The position numbers and the translations under genes are program-made. From assembly GCF_900187425.1 (NCBI RefSeq), contig NZ_FYDJ01000016.1, forward strand, positions 46,285-110,284: a stretch of 64,000 nt of DNA, given 5' to 3'. Source of the DNA: Pseudomonas sp. Irchel s3h14 (GTDB taxonomy: Bacteria > Pseudomonadota > Gammaproteobacteria > Pseudomonadales > Pseudomonadaceae). Below, piece after piece: positions 34,102-42,687 of this stretch. Numbering within the stretch: the stretch's first letter is position 1; the number at the start of each line of letters is the position of its first letter. Below the pieces are notes generated by a model. That model had not been told where the DNA came from and did not search any database. It saw only the letters and a program-made list of their open reading frames with translations.

Positions 34102-36562
34102 GAGCAAACGTCCTCAGCAGATCCGCCGGTTGCGTGCGGTACAGCGAGTACAGCGGCCACGCCGACGCCAACAAAGTCGCCAACAGCGCCAACCCCATCA
34201 ACTGCAACAGCTGCAGCGGAAACACCCGCAGCGGCAAGCGCCAGCCGAAGGCCTGGACGTTGATCACCGTGTCCAGGCACCACGCCAGCGCGATCCCCAA
34301 CGGCAACGCCAGCACCAGGGTCAGCACTGCCAGCAACCAGGTCTGCCCGAGATTGAGCAGCATCAGTTGCCGACGAGTCACGCCAAGCGCCCACAGGGGG
34401 GCGAGTTGCCCGAGGCGACTCTGACTTTGCGTCAACAGACTGATGAACAGCGCCACGCCCGCGACACAGAGGGTCAGGCTGTTGAGCGCGGCGGTCGCGG
34501 CAAAGGTGCGTTCGAACACTTGCGTGGACCAACCCTTGAGCCGGGCCTGGTCAACGATGCGGCTGTCCTCCAGCGTGAAGCGCGTTTGCAGCGAGGTCTG
34601 GAAGGCAGGGATCAACGTCGGGTCGATGCGCAGGTTGAAACGGCTGGGGGTCAGCTGCGGCCAGCCGCGCAGCAGATGGTTGACGTTGACCAGAATGTGC
34701 CCCTTGGGATTGCCGTAATCGGCGTAGATGCCGACGATCCGTGGCGACCATGTGCCGTTCGGTGTGGAAATCGTCAGGTGATCGCCAAGGCGCACCTTCA
34801 GCCGACGGGCCAGTTGTTCGCTGAGCATCAGTGCGTCGTCCTTGGCCAGTCGGTCCCAAGGGTTGTCGCCCAAGGCTTCCAGCAACGGCCAATGCTGGCG
34901 ATACGTCGGGTGATCGATCACGCCGAAGACGTCCGCTGGCCAGCCTTGCAACTGGATCGACACTTGCCAGTTGGGCAGCACCGCCGTGAGCCCAGGTTGC
35001 TGCTTGAGCCAGGTTTGCAGCTCTCTGGCCTGGGCCGGATTTCGCGGGTTAACGTACAGTTCGGCAGTCAGGCGTTGTTCGAGCCAATCGCTGAAGGTCT
35101 GACGAAAACCGGCCGTCATGCTGCCCGCTCCAATGTTCGCCGCCAGTGCCAACAACAGCGCCATCAACGCCAGACTCAGCGCCGGCAGTTGCTGACGGCA
35201 GTCGGCGAGAAACCATTGGCCGAGCACCGAACGACTGCGATGCAGCACCCGATTCAACACCCAGTTGAGCACCACCGGCAACGCCAGCGCAGCGCCGATC
35301 AACAGTGCCCCCATCAACACGAAGCCACTGCTCAGGCTGTCGCCAAAGATCAACGCCAGCAGCGCGATCACCGCAGCAATCGCGGCGACCCAACCCTGGC
35401 GCCGCAACCAGCGCGCGTGAGCCTGATGCCAGGCTTGCGGGTCGGCCAGGGCCAGCAAAGGCAGGCGCGCGGCCCGCAACAAACTGTTGGCCCCCGCCAA
35501 CAACGCGCCCAAAAGACTCAGGCCGACGCCGCTGAGCCACCACCACGGACTGAGGCTCAACTGCCCCGCCACTTCGGCGCCGTACAACCCGCGCAGGCTG
35601 GCGGCGACGTCCGGCAACAGCACGCTGGCCAGCAGGTAGCCGCTGGCGACGCCGACCAGTCCGCCGATCAACGCCAGACCACCCAGTTCAACCGCCAGAC
35701 AGGCAATCAACATCCGTGCACTGACGCCGCAGGCGCGCAGGGTTCTGAGCAAGCCACGGCGTTGCTCCAGCGCCAGGCCGATCGCGGCGTGGACGATGAA
35801 CAGGCCGACCACGAATGACAGAAAACCCAGCGCATCGAGGTTCAAGTGAAAGCTTTCGGTCAGACGCGACAAATTGTTCTCTTCGCCGCTGGTTTTGAGC
35901 TGCAGTTGCCCCTTGAATTGCTCAGGCAAGGTCGCGGTGAAATCCTTCGGCAGCAGCAGGCGTGACAGCTGATCCGGCAGGCCGAGAATCTGCTGGGCGA
36001 AGCCGATATCCACCAACAACACACCGGGGGCCATATCGGATTGGGCATGCAGCGGCGGCAATGCCTGACCACTCAAAGTCAGCGGACGCTCGCCCTCGTG
36101 CAGACCCAGTGCCTGCAACGTCTGCGGCGAGATCCAGGTACTGCCCGGCGGGCTGAAAAACTCGACAATCTGCTCAATCGCCAACGCCTGCCCGGCCACC
36201 GAGGAACCGGCGGGCAGCGACACCGGCTCGATCCCCATCAGCTGCAAGCGCTGGTCTTCATGACCCTTGAGCGTCACCCGACCTTGCAGGACCGGCGACA
36301 CCGGCCAACCCGCACGGCGCAGGTCGACAAACACGTGCTGGGAGAAGGTCGCACCACTGGGCGCGCTGAGGCTGGCCTGGGGTTCGCCGCCGATCAACTG
36401 ACTGGCCCGGGCATAGCTTTCACGCGCCTGGCTGTTCAGCGCCTGCACGCCGGTCAGCAGGCTGGTGGCGAGCCAGAGGCCGGTCAGCACACTGAAAAAC
36501 TGCACCGGATGCTGCCGCCAATGACTGAGCAGCGCCCGCAGCGTCTCGCGAAAGACCCGCAC
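34091..36562 (-). CDS. FtsX/MacB-type ABC transporter permease (AttF/AttG-like fusion)
   Basis: 823 residues from GTG 36562, two bases after the ATPase stop; the in-frame ATG at 36631 lies inside the ATPase gene and is less likely. Two FtsX modules are visible, with a first helix near 20, a large periplasmic domain, helices around 245-310 and 360-430, a second periplasmic domain and a final group of four helices. Such permeases move lipids, lipoproteins or peptides across the envelope by mechanotransmission rather than import. It belongs to one operon with the ATPase and the lipocalin-like lipoprotein. Confidence 0.85.
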   Translation of the reverse strand: MRVFRETLRALLSHWRQHPVQFFSVLTGLWLATSLLTGVQALNSQARESYARASQLIGGEPQASLSAPSGATFSQHVFVDLRRAGWPVSPVLQGRVTLKGHEDQRLQLMGIEPVSLPAGSSVAGQALAIEQIVEFFSPPGSTWISPQTLQALGLHEGERPLTLSGQALPPLHAQSDMAPGVLLVDIGFAQQILGLPDQLSRLLLPKDFTATLPEQFKGQLQLKTSGEENNLSRLTESFHLNLDALGFLSFVVGLFIVHAAIGLALEQRRGLLRTLRACGVSARMLIACLAVELGGLALIGGLVGVASGYLLASVLLPDVAASLRGLYGAEVAGQLSLSPWWWLSGVGLSLLGALLAGANSLLRAARLPLLALADPQAWHQAHARWLRRQGWVAAIAAVIALLALIFGDSLSSGFVLMGALLIGAALALPVVLNWVLNRVLHRSRSVLGQWFLADCRQQLPALSLALMALLLALAANIGAGSMTAGFRQTFSDWLEQRLTAELYVNPRNPAQARELQTWLKQQPGLTAVLPNWQVSIQLQGWPADVFGVIDHPTYRQHWPLLEALGDNPWDRLAKDDALMLSEQLARRLKVRLGDHLTISTPNGTWSPRIVGIYADYGNPKGHILVNVNHLLRGWPQLTPSRFNLRIDPTLIPAFQTSLQTRFTLEDSRIVDQARLKGWSTQVFERTFAATAALNSLTLCVAGVALFISLLTQSQSRLGQLAPLWALGVTRRQLMLLNLGQTWLLAVLTLVLALPLGIALAWCLDTVINVQAFGWRLPLRVFPLQLLQLMGLALLATLLASAWPLYSLYRTQPADLLRTFAHED

Positions 36563-36563
36563 C

Positions 36564-37232
36564 TCAGCGCTCGTCCAAGCCAGCCAGACGACCACCGTGG
36601 AGCACCACTTTTTCGGCCAGCCGCGCGGCAACCCGTGGGCTGTGGGTGACCATCAACAAGGTGGTTGGACTGTCGTCGAGCAACTCCAGCAACAACTTCA
36701 AGACCTCATCGCTGGTGGCTTCATCGAGGCTGCCGGTAGGTTCGTCGGCCAGCAGCAATTTCGGCTGCGACGCCAAGGCACGGCCCAGCGCGACCCGTTG
36801 CTGTTGACCGCCGGACAGCTGTTCCGGATAACGCTGTAACAAATCACCCAAGCCCAGACGTTGCACCAGATGCGCCTGCCAGCGCGGATCATGGCGCCCC
36901 GCCAGTCGCGCCTGAAAGGCCAGGTTGTCCTCCACGCGCAAACTGCCGATCAGGTTGAACTGCTGAAACACCAGGCCGATTTCGGTCCGCCGCCAGTTCG
37001 CCAGTTGCCCTTCGCTCATCAGCTCCAGCCGATGTTCGCCGCTGCGGATGCTGCCGCGATCCACCTTGTCCAGCCCGGCAATCAGGTGCAGCAAGGTGCT
37101 TTTGCCACTGCCCGACTCCCCCATCAACGCCAGGCTGCTGCCGGGTTTCAAGGTGAGGTCGACACCTTGCAGAACCGGTAGTGGGCCCTGGGGAGTGGCG
37201 TAGCTTTTGAAGACGCCTTGGACCGAAAGCAT
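36564..37232 (-). CDS. ABC transporter ATP-binding protein (LolD/MacB family)
   Basis: 222 residues from ATG 37232, the usual length for this family; the frame further upstream is not coding. Walker A 'GESGSGKST', Q-loop 'VFQQFNLIGSL', signature 'LSGGQQQR', Walker B 'LLADEPTGSLD' and the H-loop 'VTHSPRVA' are all intact. It powers the FtsX-type permease encoded directly downstream. First gene of a three-gene operon resembling attEFGH. Confidence 0.9.
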   Translation of the reverse strand: MLSVQGVFKSYATPQGPLPVLQGVDLTLKPGSSLALMGESGSGKSTLLHLIAGLDKVDRGSIRSGEHRLELMSEGQLANWRRTEIGLVFQQFNLIGSLRVEDNLAFQARLAGRHDPRWQAHLVQRLGLGDLLQRYPEQLSGGQQQRVALGRALASQPKLLLADEPTGSLDEATSDEVLKLLLELLDDSPTTLLMVTHSPRVAARLAEKVVLHGGRLAGLDER

Positions 37233-37371
37233 GGGGAAAACCGTTCGATGTGCGTGGAGCAAGGATAGCGGACGGCAGCAGCACCGCGAATAGGTCCGCT
37301 CAGACAGCTCATGGACCACACATTTCAGGGAAAAAACATACACAACCAAGGAATTGCCTGACTGCTCATTC

Positions 37372-37387
37372 GTATCCATATGGATAC
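37372..37387. promoter_or_regulatory. 16-bp palindrome, candidate toxin-antitoxin operator
   Basis: GTATCCATATGGATAC is a perfect palindrome ending ten bases before the toxin start, with outer GCTCA (37364-37368) and GAGC (37392-37395) extending the symmetry. HigA-type antitoxins bind such sites to repress their own operon. No clear ribosome site is left between it and ATG 37397. Confidence 0.65.
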
Positions 37388-37396
37388 ATTTGAGCA

Positions 37397-37690
37397 ATGA
37401 ATTATCTTATTCAACAAACTATGATCTTCGCGACATGGCATGCATCAGTTCGTGACTTGCAGGCGAAGTTAGCCATCGCTCGTCGCATTGATCGTGCCTC
37501 TGCGGGTAATCTGGGCGATATCAAACCGGTGGGTGATGGTGTTTCCGAAATGCGCGTGGACGTCGGTGCAGGCTATCGGGTCTACTTCACTATGCGAAAT
37601 AGCGTCGTCATTGTGCTGTTGGCGGGTGGTGACAAATCTTCGCAAACCGCCGACATCAGGCGGGCGAAAAAATTGGCGAAAGAGGTTTAA
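37397..37690 (+). CDS. RelE/ParE-superfamily toxin (HigB/Gp49-like)
   Basis: 97 residues matching the 'addiction module killer protein' group: 'WHASVRDLQAKLAIARRIDRA', 'GNLGDIKPVGDGVSEMRVDVG', 'GYRVYFTMRNSVVIVLLAGGDKSSQ' (in short parts) and the end 'ADIRRAKKLAKEV'. Toxins of this fold usually cut mRNA on the ribosome. The toxin comes first and the antitoxin follows after two bases, the HigBA order. The length is complete and the basic residues are kept, so it is likely active. Confidence 0.85.
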   Translation: MNYLIQQTMIFATWHASVRDLQAKLAIARRIDRASAGNLGDIKPVGDGVSEMRVDVGAGYRVYFTMRNSVVIVLLAGGDKSSQTADIRRAKKLAKEV

Positions 37691-37692
37691 AC

Positions 37693-38001
37693 ATGAGCCA
37701 GACTTTGACTACTTTCGATATGGCGGCTCTGCTGGACAGTGACGAAGCCATCAGCGAGTACCTTTCGCAAGTGCTCGCTGACGGCGACAACGAAGAATTT
37801 CTTCGCGCTATCGGCTATGTGGTGAAAGCGCGTGGAATGACACAGATAGCCAAGGATTCGGGTATGGGCCGCGAAAGCCTGTACAAGGCCTTCGCGCCAG
37901 GTGCAAAACCACGTTTCGATACGGTTTTAAAGGTCATTCACGCCCTTGGCATTGATCTCTGCGCGCAACCGGGTCATTCGGTCAATCACTCGACGCTCTG
38001 A
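37693..38001 (+). CDS. HigA-type antitoxin, XRE/Cro HTH
   Basis: 102 residues of the 'addiction module antidote' (COG3636) family. A helix-turn-helix lies in 'RGMTQIAKDSGMGRESLYKAF', shown by 'GMTQIAKDSGM', followed by 'GAKPRFDTVLKVIHALGIDL'. It would bind the toxin and repress the operon at the palindrome upstream. It begins two bases after the toxin stop, so the pair is co-translated. Confidence 0.85.
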   Translation: MSQTLTTFDMAALLDSDEAISEYLSQVLADGDNEEFLRAIGYVVKARGMTQIAKDSGMGRESLYKAFAPGAKPRFDTVLKVIHALGIDLCAQPGHSVNHSTL

Positions 38002-38014
38002 GAGACTCTTTTGA

Positions 38015-38827
38015 CTAGACTGCTCGCTTCTGCGCCACCCACGTAAAACACAACGGCAGCTGCGCCATTTGCTGCTCATACCGATCATAGAGCTCCTCGC
38101 GGTTGGAGTGCGGGTACTCCTTGAAGTGGCTGATCTGCAATCCGGCGTCGATGGCGCCAGTGAAGATGGCGCCCAGGGTGTGGACGAACCAGTAGGACGG
38201 AGCCGCCTGCTGGTCGACTTTGCCTTCGTACACGATCGGCTGGTCCTGCACGAAAGGCTCACTGCGAAAGTACGAGCTGTCCGGCCGATACGGATCGGCT
38301 GACTCGGGGTCGAACATTTCGAGGAAGGGATGGGTTTCGTACACCACCAGGCTGCCACCGGGCTTGAGGGTTTGCGCGACGTGGCGGAAGAATTCGCCGA
38401 TGTCCGGCATCCAGTTCAACACGCCGATGGTGATCAGGGCCACGTCGAAGCGGCCATGAAGTTCAGTCGGCAAGTGATGGATGTCTGCCTCGATGAACTC
38501 CGGCGCATGGGGCGAGCGTGACGCCAGTTCCCGCGCCTGATCGAGGAAAGCCTCGGACTGGTCGACGCCTACAACGCTGCGGGCACCCAGCGCAAACAAC
38601 GAAAGGCTTTCGCGGCCGTTGTTGCAGCCCAGTTGCACCACGTCTTTGCCGTCGACACCCACTTGTTCCAGCAAACCTCGGAGGGTGTCGTCCAAGCAGC
38701 AAAAATCCCTGTCACCCACAGCCGTCAAACGGGCCTGCCATTCGGGAGTGTCTTTGTGGTGTCGGGCAGAGTCATTCCACGCATCGCGGTTGCTGGCGAT
38801 GGCTTTTTCTTTTGTCGGCATTTCCAT
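38015..38827 (-). CDS. Class I SAM-dependent methyltransferase
   Basis: 270 residues from ATG 38827, which has GGAG six bases upstream; ATG 38821 is also possible. Motif I is 'VVQLGCNNGRESL', with 'VVGVDQSEAFLDQA' as the acidic SAM ribose-binding strand and 'FDVALITIGVLNWMPD' as motif post-I. The later 'LKPGGSLVVYETHP' is motif III. The substrate is unknown. It is convergent with the toxin-antitoxin pair, only 13 bases apart, and the terminator between them is not obvious. Confidence 0.85.
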   Translation of the reverse strand: MEMPTKEKAIASNRDAWNDSARHHKDTPEWQARLTAVGDRDFCCLDDTLRGLLEQVGVDGKDVVQLGCNNGRESLSLFALGARSVVGVDQSEAFLDQARELASRSPHAPEFIEADIHHLPTELHGRFDVALITIGVLNWMPDIGEFFRHVAQTLKPGGSLVVYETHPFLEMFDPESADPYRPDSSYFRSEPFVQDQPIVYEGKVDQQAAPSYWFVHTLGAIFTGAIDAGLQISHFKEYPHSNREELYDRYEQQMAQLPLCFTWVAQKRAV

Positions 38828-38998
38828 TGCGCGCTCCAGACTGGGGTCTTGATTGACCGGCACGAGTTTAGATCAGGGTTTTGAAAAACCCCATTGAGTC
38901 TTTGTTCAAATCTTGTAACCCGGGGGTGTCAGCACGTTCAGGGGACGCGGTAGTGAGGTCTGTGGAGTCGATGCCCCACGGGGGACGGGCCGACCTCC

Positions 38999-39895
38999 TT
39001 ACAACCCACCCTCAGCCTGGTCCAGCCGCTCCCGCAAAAACTCGATCAGCGCCTGCACCGGCCGTGAACTCTGGCGGTGCTGCGGATACACCGCCGATAA
39101 CGTCAGCGGCTGCGGACGAAACTCATCCAGCACCGGCACCAGCCTGCCGTCCTTCAACGCTGAACCGACAATGAAGGTCGGCAAGTAAGTAATCCCCATG
39201 CCGGCAATCGCCGCGTCCCTGAGCAATTCACCATTGTTGACCCGCATCCGCCCGGTGACATTGACCACCAACGGCTTGCCCTGCCCTTCGAAACGCCATT
39301 GCACTTGACGCCCGTGGCCGTAAGGCAGGCAGTCATGGCTGTGCAAGTCTTCGGGTTTGAGCGGCGTGCCGCGCTCGGCCAGGTAAACCGGGCTGGCGCA
39401 GTACACCCGCTGGATGGAAGCGATGCGTCGGGCGATCAGCGTCGAGTCCTCCAGAATGCCGATGCGCAGCGCCAGGTCATAACCCTCACTGAGCAAATCC
39501 ACCGGCCGATCACTGAGGTCGACCTCCACCGTGACATCGCGATAACGCTGCAAAAACACCGGCAGCAAACAGCCCAAATGCGCCACCGCAAACGACAATG
39601 GCGCGCTGATACGAATAGTGCCGCGGGGCTCGGTGGTCTGGCCGGCGATGCCCTGTTCCACTTGCTCGACTTCACCGAGCAGGCGCGAGGCTGACTCGTA
39701 ATAACTCTGCCCCAGTGGCGTGACGTCCAGTCGCCGCGTGGAGCGATTGAGCAGACGCACACCCAGACGCTCTTCGAGTTGCATCAAGCGCCGGCTGACG
39801 AACTGCTTGGACAGGCCCAATTGATCGGCCGCCGCGGTGAAGCTGCCGGAGTCCATGACCTGGCAAAAAATACGCATATCTTCGAACGGGTTCAT
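38999..39895 (-). CDS. LysR-family transcriptional regulator
   Basis: 298 residues from ATG 39895. The N-terminal winged HTH ('SFTAAADQLGLSKQFVSRRLMQLEERLGVRLL', in parts) and a LysR substrate-binding domain are complete, and 'GYDLALRIGILEDSTLIARRI' is typical. It is divergent from the esterase gene at 40034; the 138-base spacer would hold both promoters and the T-N11-A binding site, so it probably controls that esterase. The inducer is unknown. Confidence 0.9.
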   Translation of the reverse strand: MNPFEDMRIFCQVMDSGSFTAAADQLGLSKQFVSRRLMQLEERLGVRLLNRSTRRLDVTPLGQSYYESASRLLGEVEQVEQGIAGQTTEPRGTIRISAPLSFAVAHLGCLLPVFLQRYRDVTVEVDLSDRPVDLLSEGYDLALRIGILEDSTLIARRIASIQRVYCASPVYLAERGTPLKPEDLHSHDCLPYGHGRQVQWRFEGQGKPLVVNVTGRMRVNNGELLRDAAIAGMGITYLPTFIVGSALKDGRLVPVLDEFRPQPLTLSAVYPQHRQSSRPVQALIEFLRERLDQAEGGL

Positions 39896-40033
39896 TGTCA
39901 CGCCTTGGTTGACAGTCAAACATTTTATAGCCGCTTTTTCCTTTTTAGGCACCTTATTAATCTGTGTCCACGGTGCAGCGACAGCCGCTGCTTCTAAACC
40001 CAAACCGAACACACAATTAAAAAGGAATTAACC

Positions 40034-41053
40034 ATGAACATCGTGAAAAAAACCCTGACCGCTTCCCTCCTCGCCCTGGCCGTAGGCAACGCCTTTGCCG
40101 CTGGCAGCCCGGGTGTCGAACACAACACGCAAGCCTTCCTCGAAGCCCTCGCTGCCGGCGGTGGCCTGCCGCTTGAGCAACTGAGCCCGAAAGAGGCCCG
40201 TGCAGTACTGACCGGCGCGCAAAACTCAGTGAAGGTTGATCTGGCGGGTGTGGACGTCAACGACCGTACAATCAAGGTCGATGGGCAAACCATCAACCTG
40301 AAAATCGTGCGGCCGGCCAAGGTCAAAGGTGAATTGCCGGTGTTCATGTTCTTCCACGGTGGCGGCTGGGTGTTGGGCGATTACCCGACTCACCAGCGTC
40401 TGATCCACGACCTGGTGGTCGGCTCCGGTGCCGTCGCGGTGTATGTCGATTACACGCCGTCGCCGGAAGCGCACTACCCGACCGCGATCAACCAGGCTTA
40501 CGCCGCGACCCGTTGGGTGGCCGAGCATGGCAAGGACATCGGCGTCGATGGCAAACGCCTGGCCGTGGCCGGCAACAGCGTCGGCGGCAATATGGCGGCG
40601 GTCGTGGCCTTGATGGCCAAGGAACAGAAAACTCCGGCGCTGCGCTTCCAGCTGTTGATGTGGCCAGTGACCAACGCACAGTTCGACACCGGGTCGTACC
40701 GGCAATTTGCTGAAGGCCACTTCCTGACCAAGGGCATGATGAACTGGTTCTGGGACAGCTACACCACCGACACAGCCGAGCGTGCGCAGATCCATGCCTC
40801 GCCGTTGCAAGCCAGCGCCGAACAGCTTAAAGGTCTGCCAGCGGCCCTGGTGCAAACCGCCGAGTTCGACGTGTTGCGCGACGAAGGCGAAGCCTATGCC
40901 CGCCACCTCGACGCGGCCGGGGTGCCGGTCACGGCCGTGCGCTACAACGGCATGATTCACGACTTCGGTCTGCTCAACCCACTGAGCCAGATTCCGCAAG
41001 TGAAAGCAGCGGTTCGCCAGGCGGCACTGGAACTCAAGACGCATCTGAACTGA
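40034..41053 (+). CDS. Exported HSL-family alpha/beta hydrolase (esterase)
   Basis: 339 residues with a signal peptide ending 'VGNAFAAGS'. The hormone-sensitive-lipase oxyanion motif HGGGW is at 108-112 and the nucleophile elbow GNSVGG has Ser182. 'EFDVLRDEGEAYARHL' carries the acid and 'NGMIHDFGLLNPL' the His. Expected activity is on short acyl esters in the periplasm. It is divergent from a LysR regulator and followed after 78 bases by the MscS-like channel gene. Confidence 0.9.
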   Translation: MNIVKKTLTASLLALAVGNAFAAGSPGVEHNTQAFLEALAAGGGLPLEQLSPKEARAVLTGAQNSVKVDLAGVDVNDRTIKVDGQTINLKIVRPAKVKGELPVFMFFHGGGWVLGDYPTHQRLIHDLVVGSGAVAVYVDYTPSPEAHYPTAINQAYAATRWVAEHGKDIGVDGKRLAVAGNSVGGNMAAVVALMAKEQKTPALRFQLLMWPVTNAQFDTGSYRQFAEGHFLTKGMMNWFWDSYTTDTAERAQIHASPLQASAEQLKGLPAALVQTAEFDVLRDEGEAYARHLDAAGVPVTAVRYNGMIHDFGLLNPLSQIPQVKAAVRQAALELKTHLN

Positions 41054-41131
41054 GCCCCCTCGCCTCGCCACACAGAAATGCGTGGCGAAGCTGCTACGCG
41101 ATCGAAAGCAATCTTTAGCCGGAGTTTCCCC

Positions 41132-42568
41132 ATGTCCTTTTTCCTTGCCCATCTGCTGTCGTGGAGTGCCCTGATGCTGGTGATCGACGCCGTGCTCTGG
41201 CACCTCGCGCCGTTCAAGCATCGCGTCACGCGGGTCGGTGTGCGTCTGACACTGTTCGTGATGTTCAGCGCACTCGCGATCAATGCCGGCGTGAGTCCGT
41301 TGCAGGCGCCGCTGTTCGCCGAGGATCGCGTGGCGCAATCGGGCGCCACGGCGCTGGGGATTCTCTGGTGGCTGTACGCCGCACGGGTGCTCACCGAAGT
41401 CATCGGTCTGGTGCTGATGCGCCGCATCGGTCACAGCGGTCGGTTGCTGCAGGATGTCATCGGCGCGCTGGTGTTTCTGATCGCCATCGTCGCGGCGGCC
41501 GGTTATGTACTGGAGTTGCCAGTGAAAGGTTTGTTGGCGACTTCCGGCGTCGTGGCAATCGTCGTGGGTCTGGCGTTGCAAAGTACCTTGAGCGACGTGT
41601 TTTCCGGGATCGTGCTCAACACCACCAAGCCGTATCAGGTGGATGACTGGATCATGATCGACGGCGTCGAGGGCAAAGTGCTCGACATCGACTGGCGCGC
41701 CACCCACCTGCTGACCAGTGCCGGCAGTACCGCAGTGGTGCCGAACTCGGTGGCGGCCAAGGCAAAAATCGTCAACCTCAGTCGGCCGAACAACCTGCAC
41801 GGTGTGTCGATCAGCATTAAGGTGCCTAACCACATTCGCCCGCGTCGGGTGCTGGATGCACTGGACCGCACGCTTCAGGGCAGCAGCAGTTTGCTGCTCA
41901 ACCCGGCACCGAAAGCAGTGCTGAAAGAGTCTGGCGAAACCATGTCCGAATACGTAGCCAGCGGGTTTATCGCCGAGCTGGGTAAAAAAAGCGAAGTGCG
42001 CAATCAACTGTTCGACCTGGTGCATCGGCACCTTGAAGCGGCGGGGATTTCCCGGCAACTCGATGGCGTGATTGAACCGACGACCCGCGCACGGGCGTTG
42101 CTCGATGAAGTGAAAATCTTCCGTTCCTTGAGCGAGGATGAGCGTGATCAGATCGCCCAGTCGATGGTCCCGCAGCAGTACGCGGCAGGTCAGGTGGTAC
42201 TGGAATTGGGCGAAGTGCCAGACAGCTTGATGGTGATCGCCACCGGCGTGGTCAGCGCCACCGTGCCCAATGGCACTGGGCAAACCGAAGCCGGGCGTAT
42301 GGGGCCGAGCGAAGTCATGGGCGAGCAAAGCATTCTCGCCGATACGCCCTCGCAGGCGACCTTCACCACATTGACCTCGTGCATCATTTACCGGATCGAC
42401 AAATCTCTGACCCGTAACTGCATGGAACAACGCGTCGAAGTGGGTCGGGCGCTGAACAAGCTGCAGGCGGTCAGACAGCAGAGCAGTCGGTTGGCGTTGA
42501 TGACCACACCGGTGCCGATCAGGAAAAGCGGATTCCTGAGTTGGCTGCAGAAACGCCAACCGGTGTAA
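41132..42568 (+). CDS. MscS-family channel with C-terminal cyclic-nucleotide-binding-like domain
   Basis: 478 residues from ATG 41132 (GGAG site upstream). About four membrane helices in the first 150 residues lead into the MscS pore helix and beta domain ('GLALQSTLSDVFSGIVLN', 'YQVDDWIMIDGVEGKVLDIDWR', 'VVPNSVAAKAKIVNLSRP'). The last 130 residues form a cNMP-binding-like domain starting 'FRSLSEDERDQIAQSM'. Its phosphate cassette reads 'GEQSILADTPSQATF', in which the Arg that normally contacts the cyclic phosphate is replaced (PRxA to PSQA), so it may not bind cAMP. It would gate ion or solute flow in the inner membrane. Confidence 0.85.
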   Translation: MSFFLAHLLSWSALMLVIDAVLWHLAPFKHRVTRVGVRLTLFVMFSALAINAGVSPLQAPLFAEDRVAQSGATALGILWWLYAARVLTEVIGLVLMRRIGHSGRLLQDVIGALVFLIAIVAAAGYVLELPVKGLLATSGVVAIVVGLALQSTLSDVFSGIVLNTTKPYQVDDWIMIDGVEGKVLDIDWRATHLLTSAGSTAVVPNSVAAKAKIVNLSRPNNLHGVSISIKVPNHIRPRRVLDALDRTLQGSSSLLLNPAPKAVLKESGETMSEYVASGFIAELGKKSEVRNQLFDLVHRHLEAAGISRQLDGVIEPTTRARALLDEVKIFRSLSEDERDQIAQSMVPQQYAAGQVVLELGEVPDSLMVIATGVVSATVPNGTGQTEAGRMGPSEVMGEQSILADTPSQATFTTLTSCIIYRIDKSLTRNCMEQRVEVGRALNKLQAVRQQSSRLALMTTPVPIRKSGFLSWLQKRQPV

Positions 42569-42585
42569 CGGGCCACACGGTCCAT

Positions 42586-42619
42586 GTAGCAGCAGCCTCG
42601 CAAGCTCGACAGCGGCTAC
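42586..42619. repeat. REP remnant, family B
   Basis: GTAGCAGCAGCCTCGCAAGC followed by TCGACAGCGGCTAC looks like the collapsed outer arms of a family B REP pair without the inner hairpins. It lies between the channel gene and a terminator. Confidence 0.45.
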
Positions 42620-42641
42620 AAAAAGCTCATTCGCCAGACGC

Positions 42642-42670
42642 AAAAATGCCCGCACATTCGCGGGCATCTT
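42642..42670 (-). terminator. Rho-independent terminator of ycaC
   Basis: On the minus strand GATGCCCGCG..TGCGGGCAT is followed by TTTTTG. It lies 18 bases past the stop of the isochorismatase-family gene at 42688. Confidence 0.8.
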
Positions 42671-42687
42671 TCTGTGCGATCGCAAAC

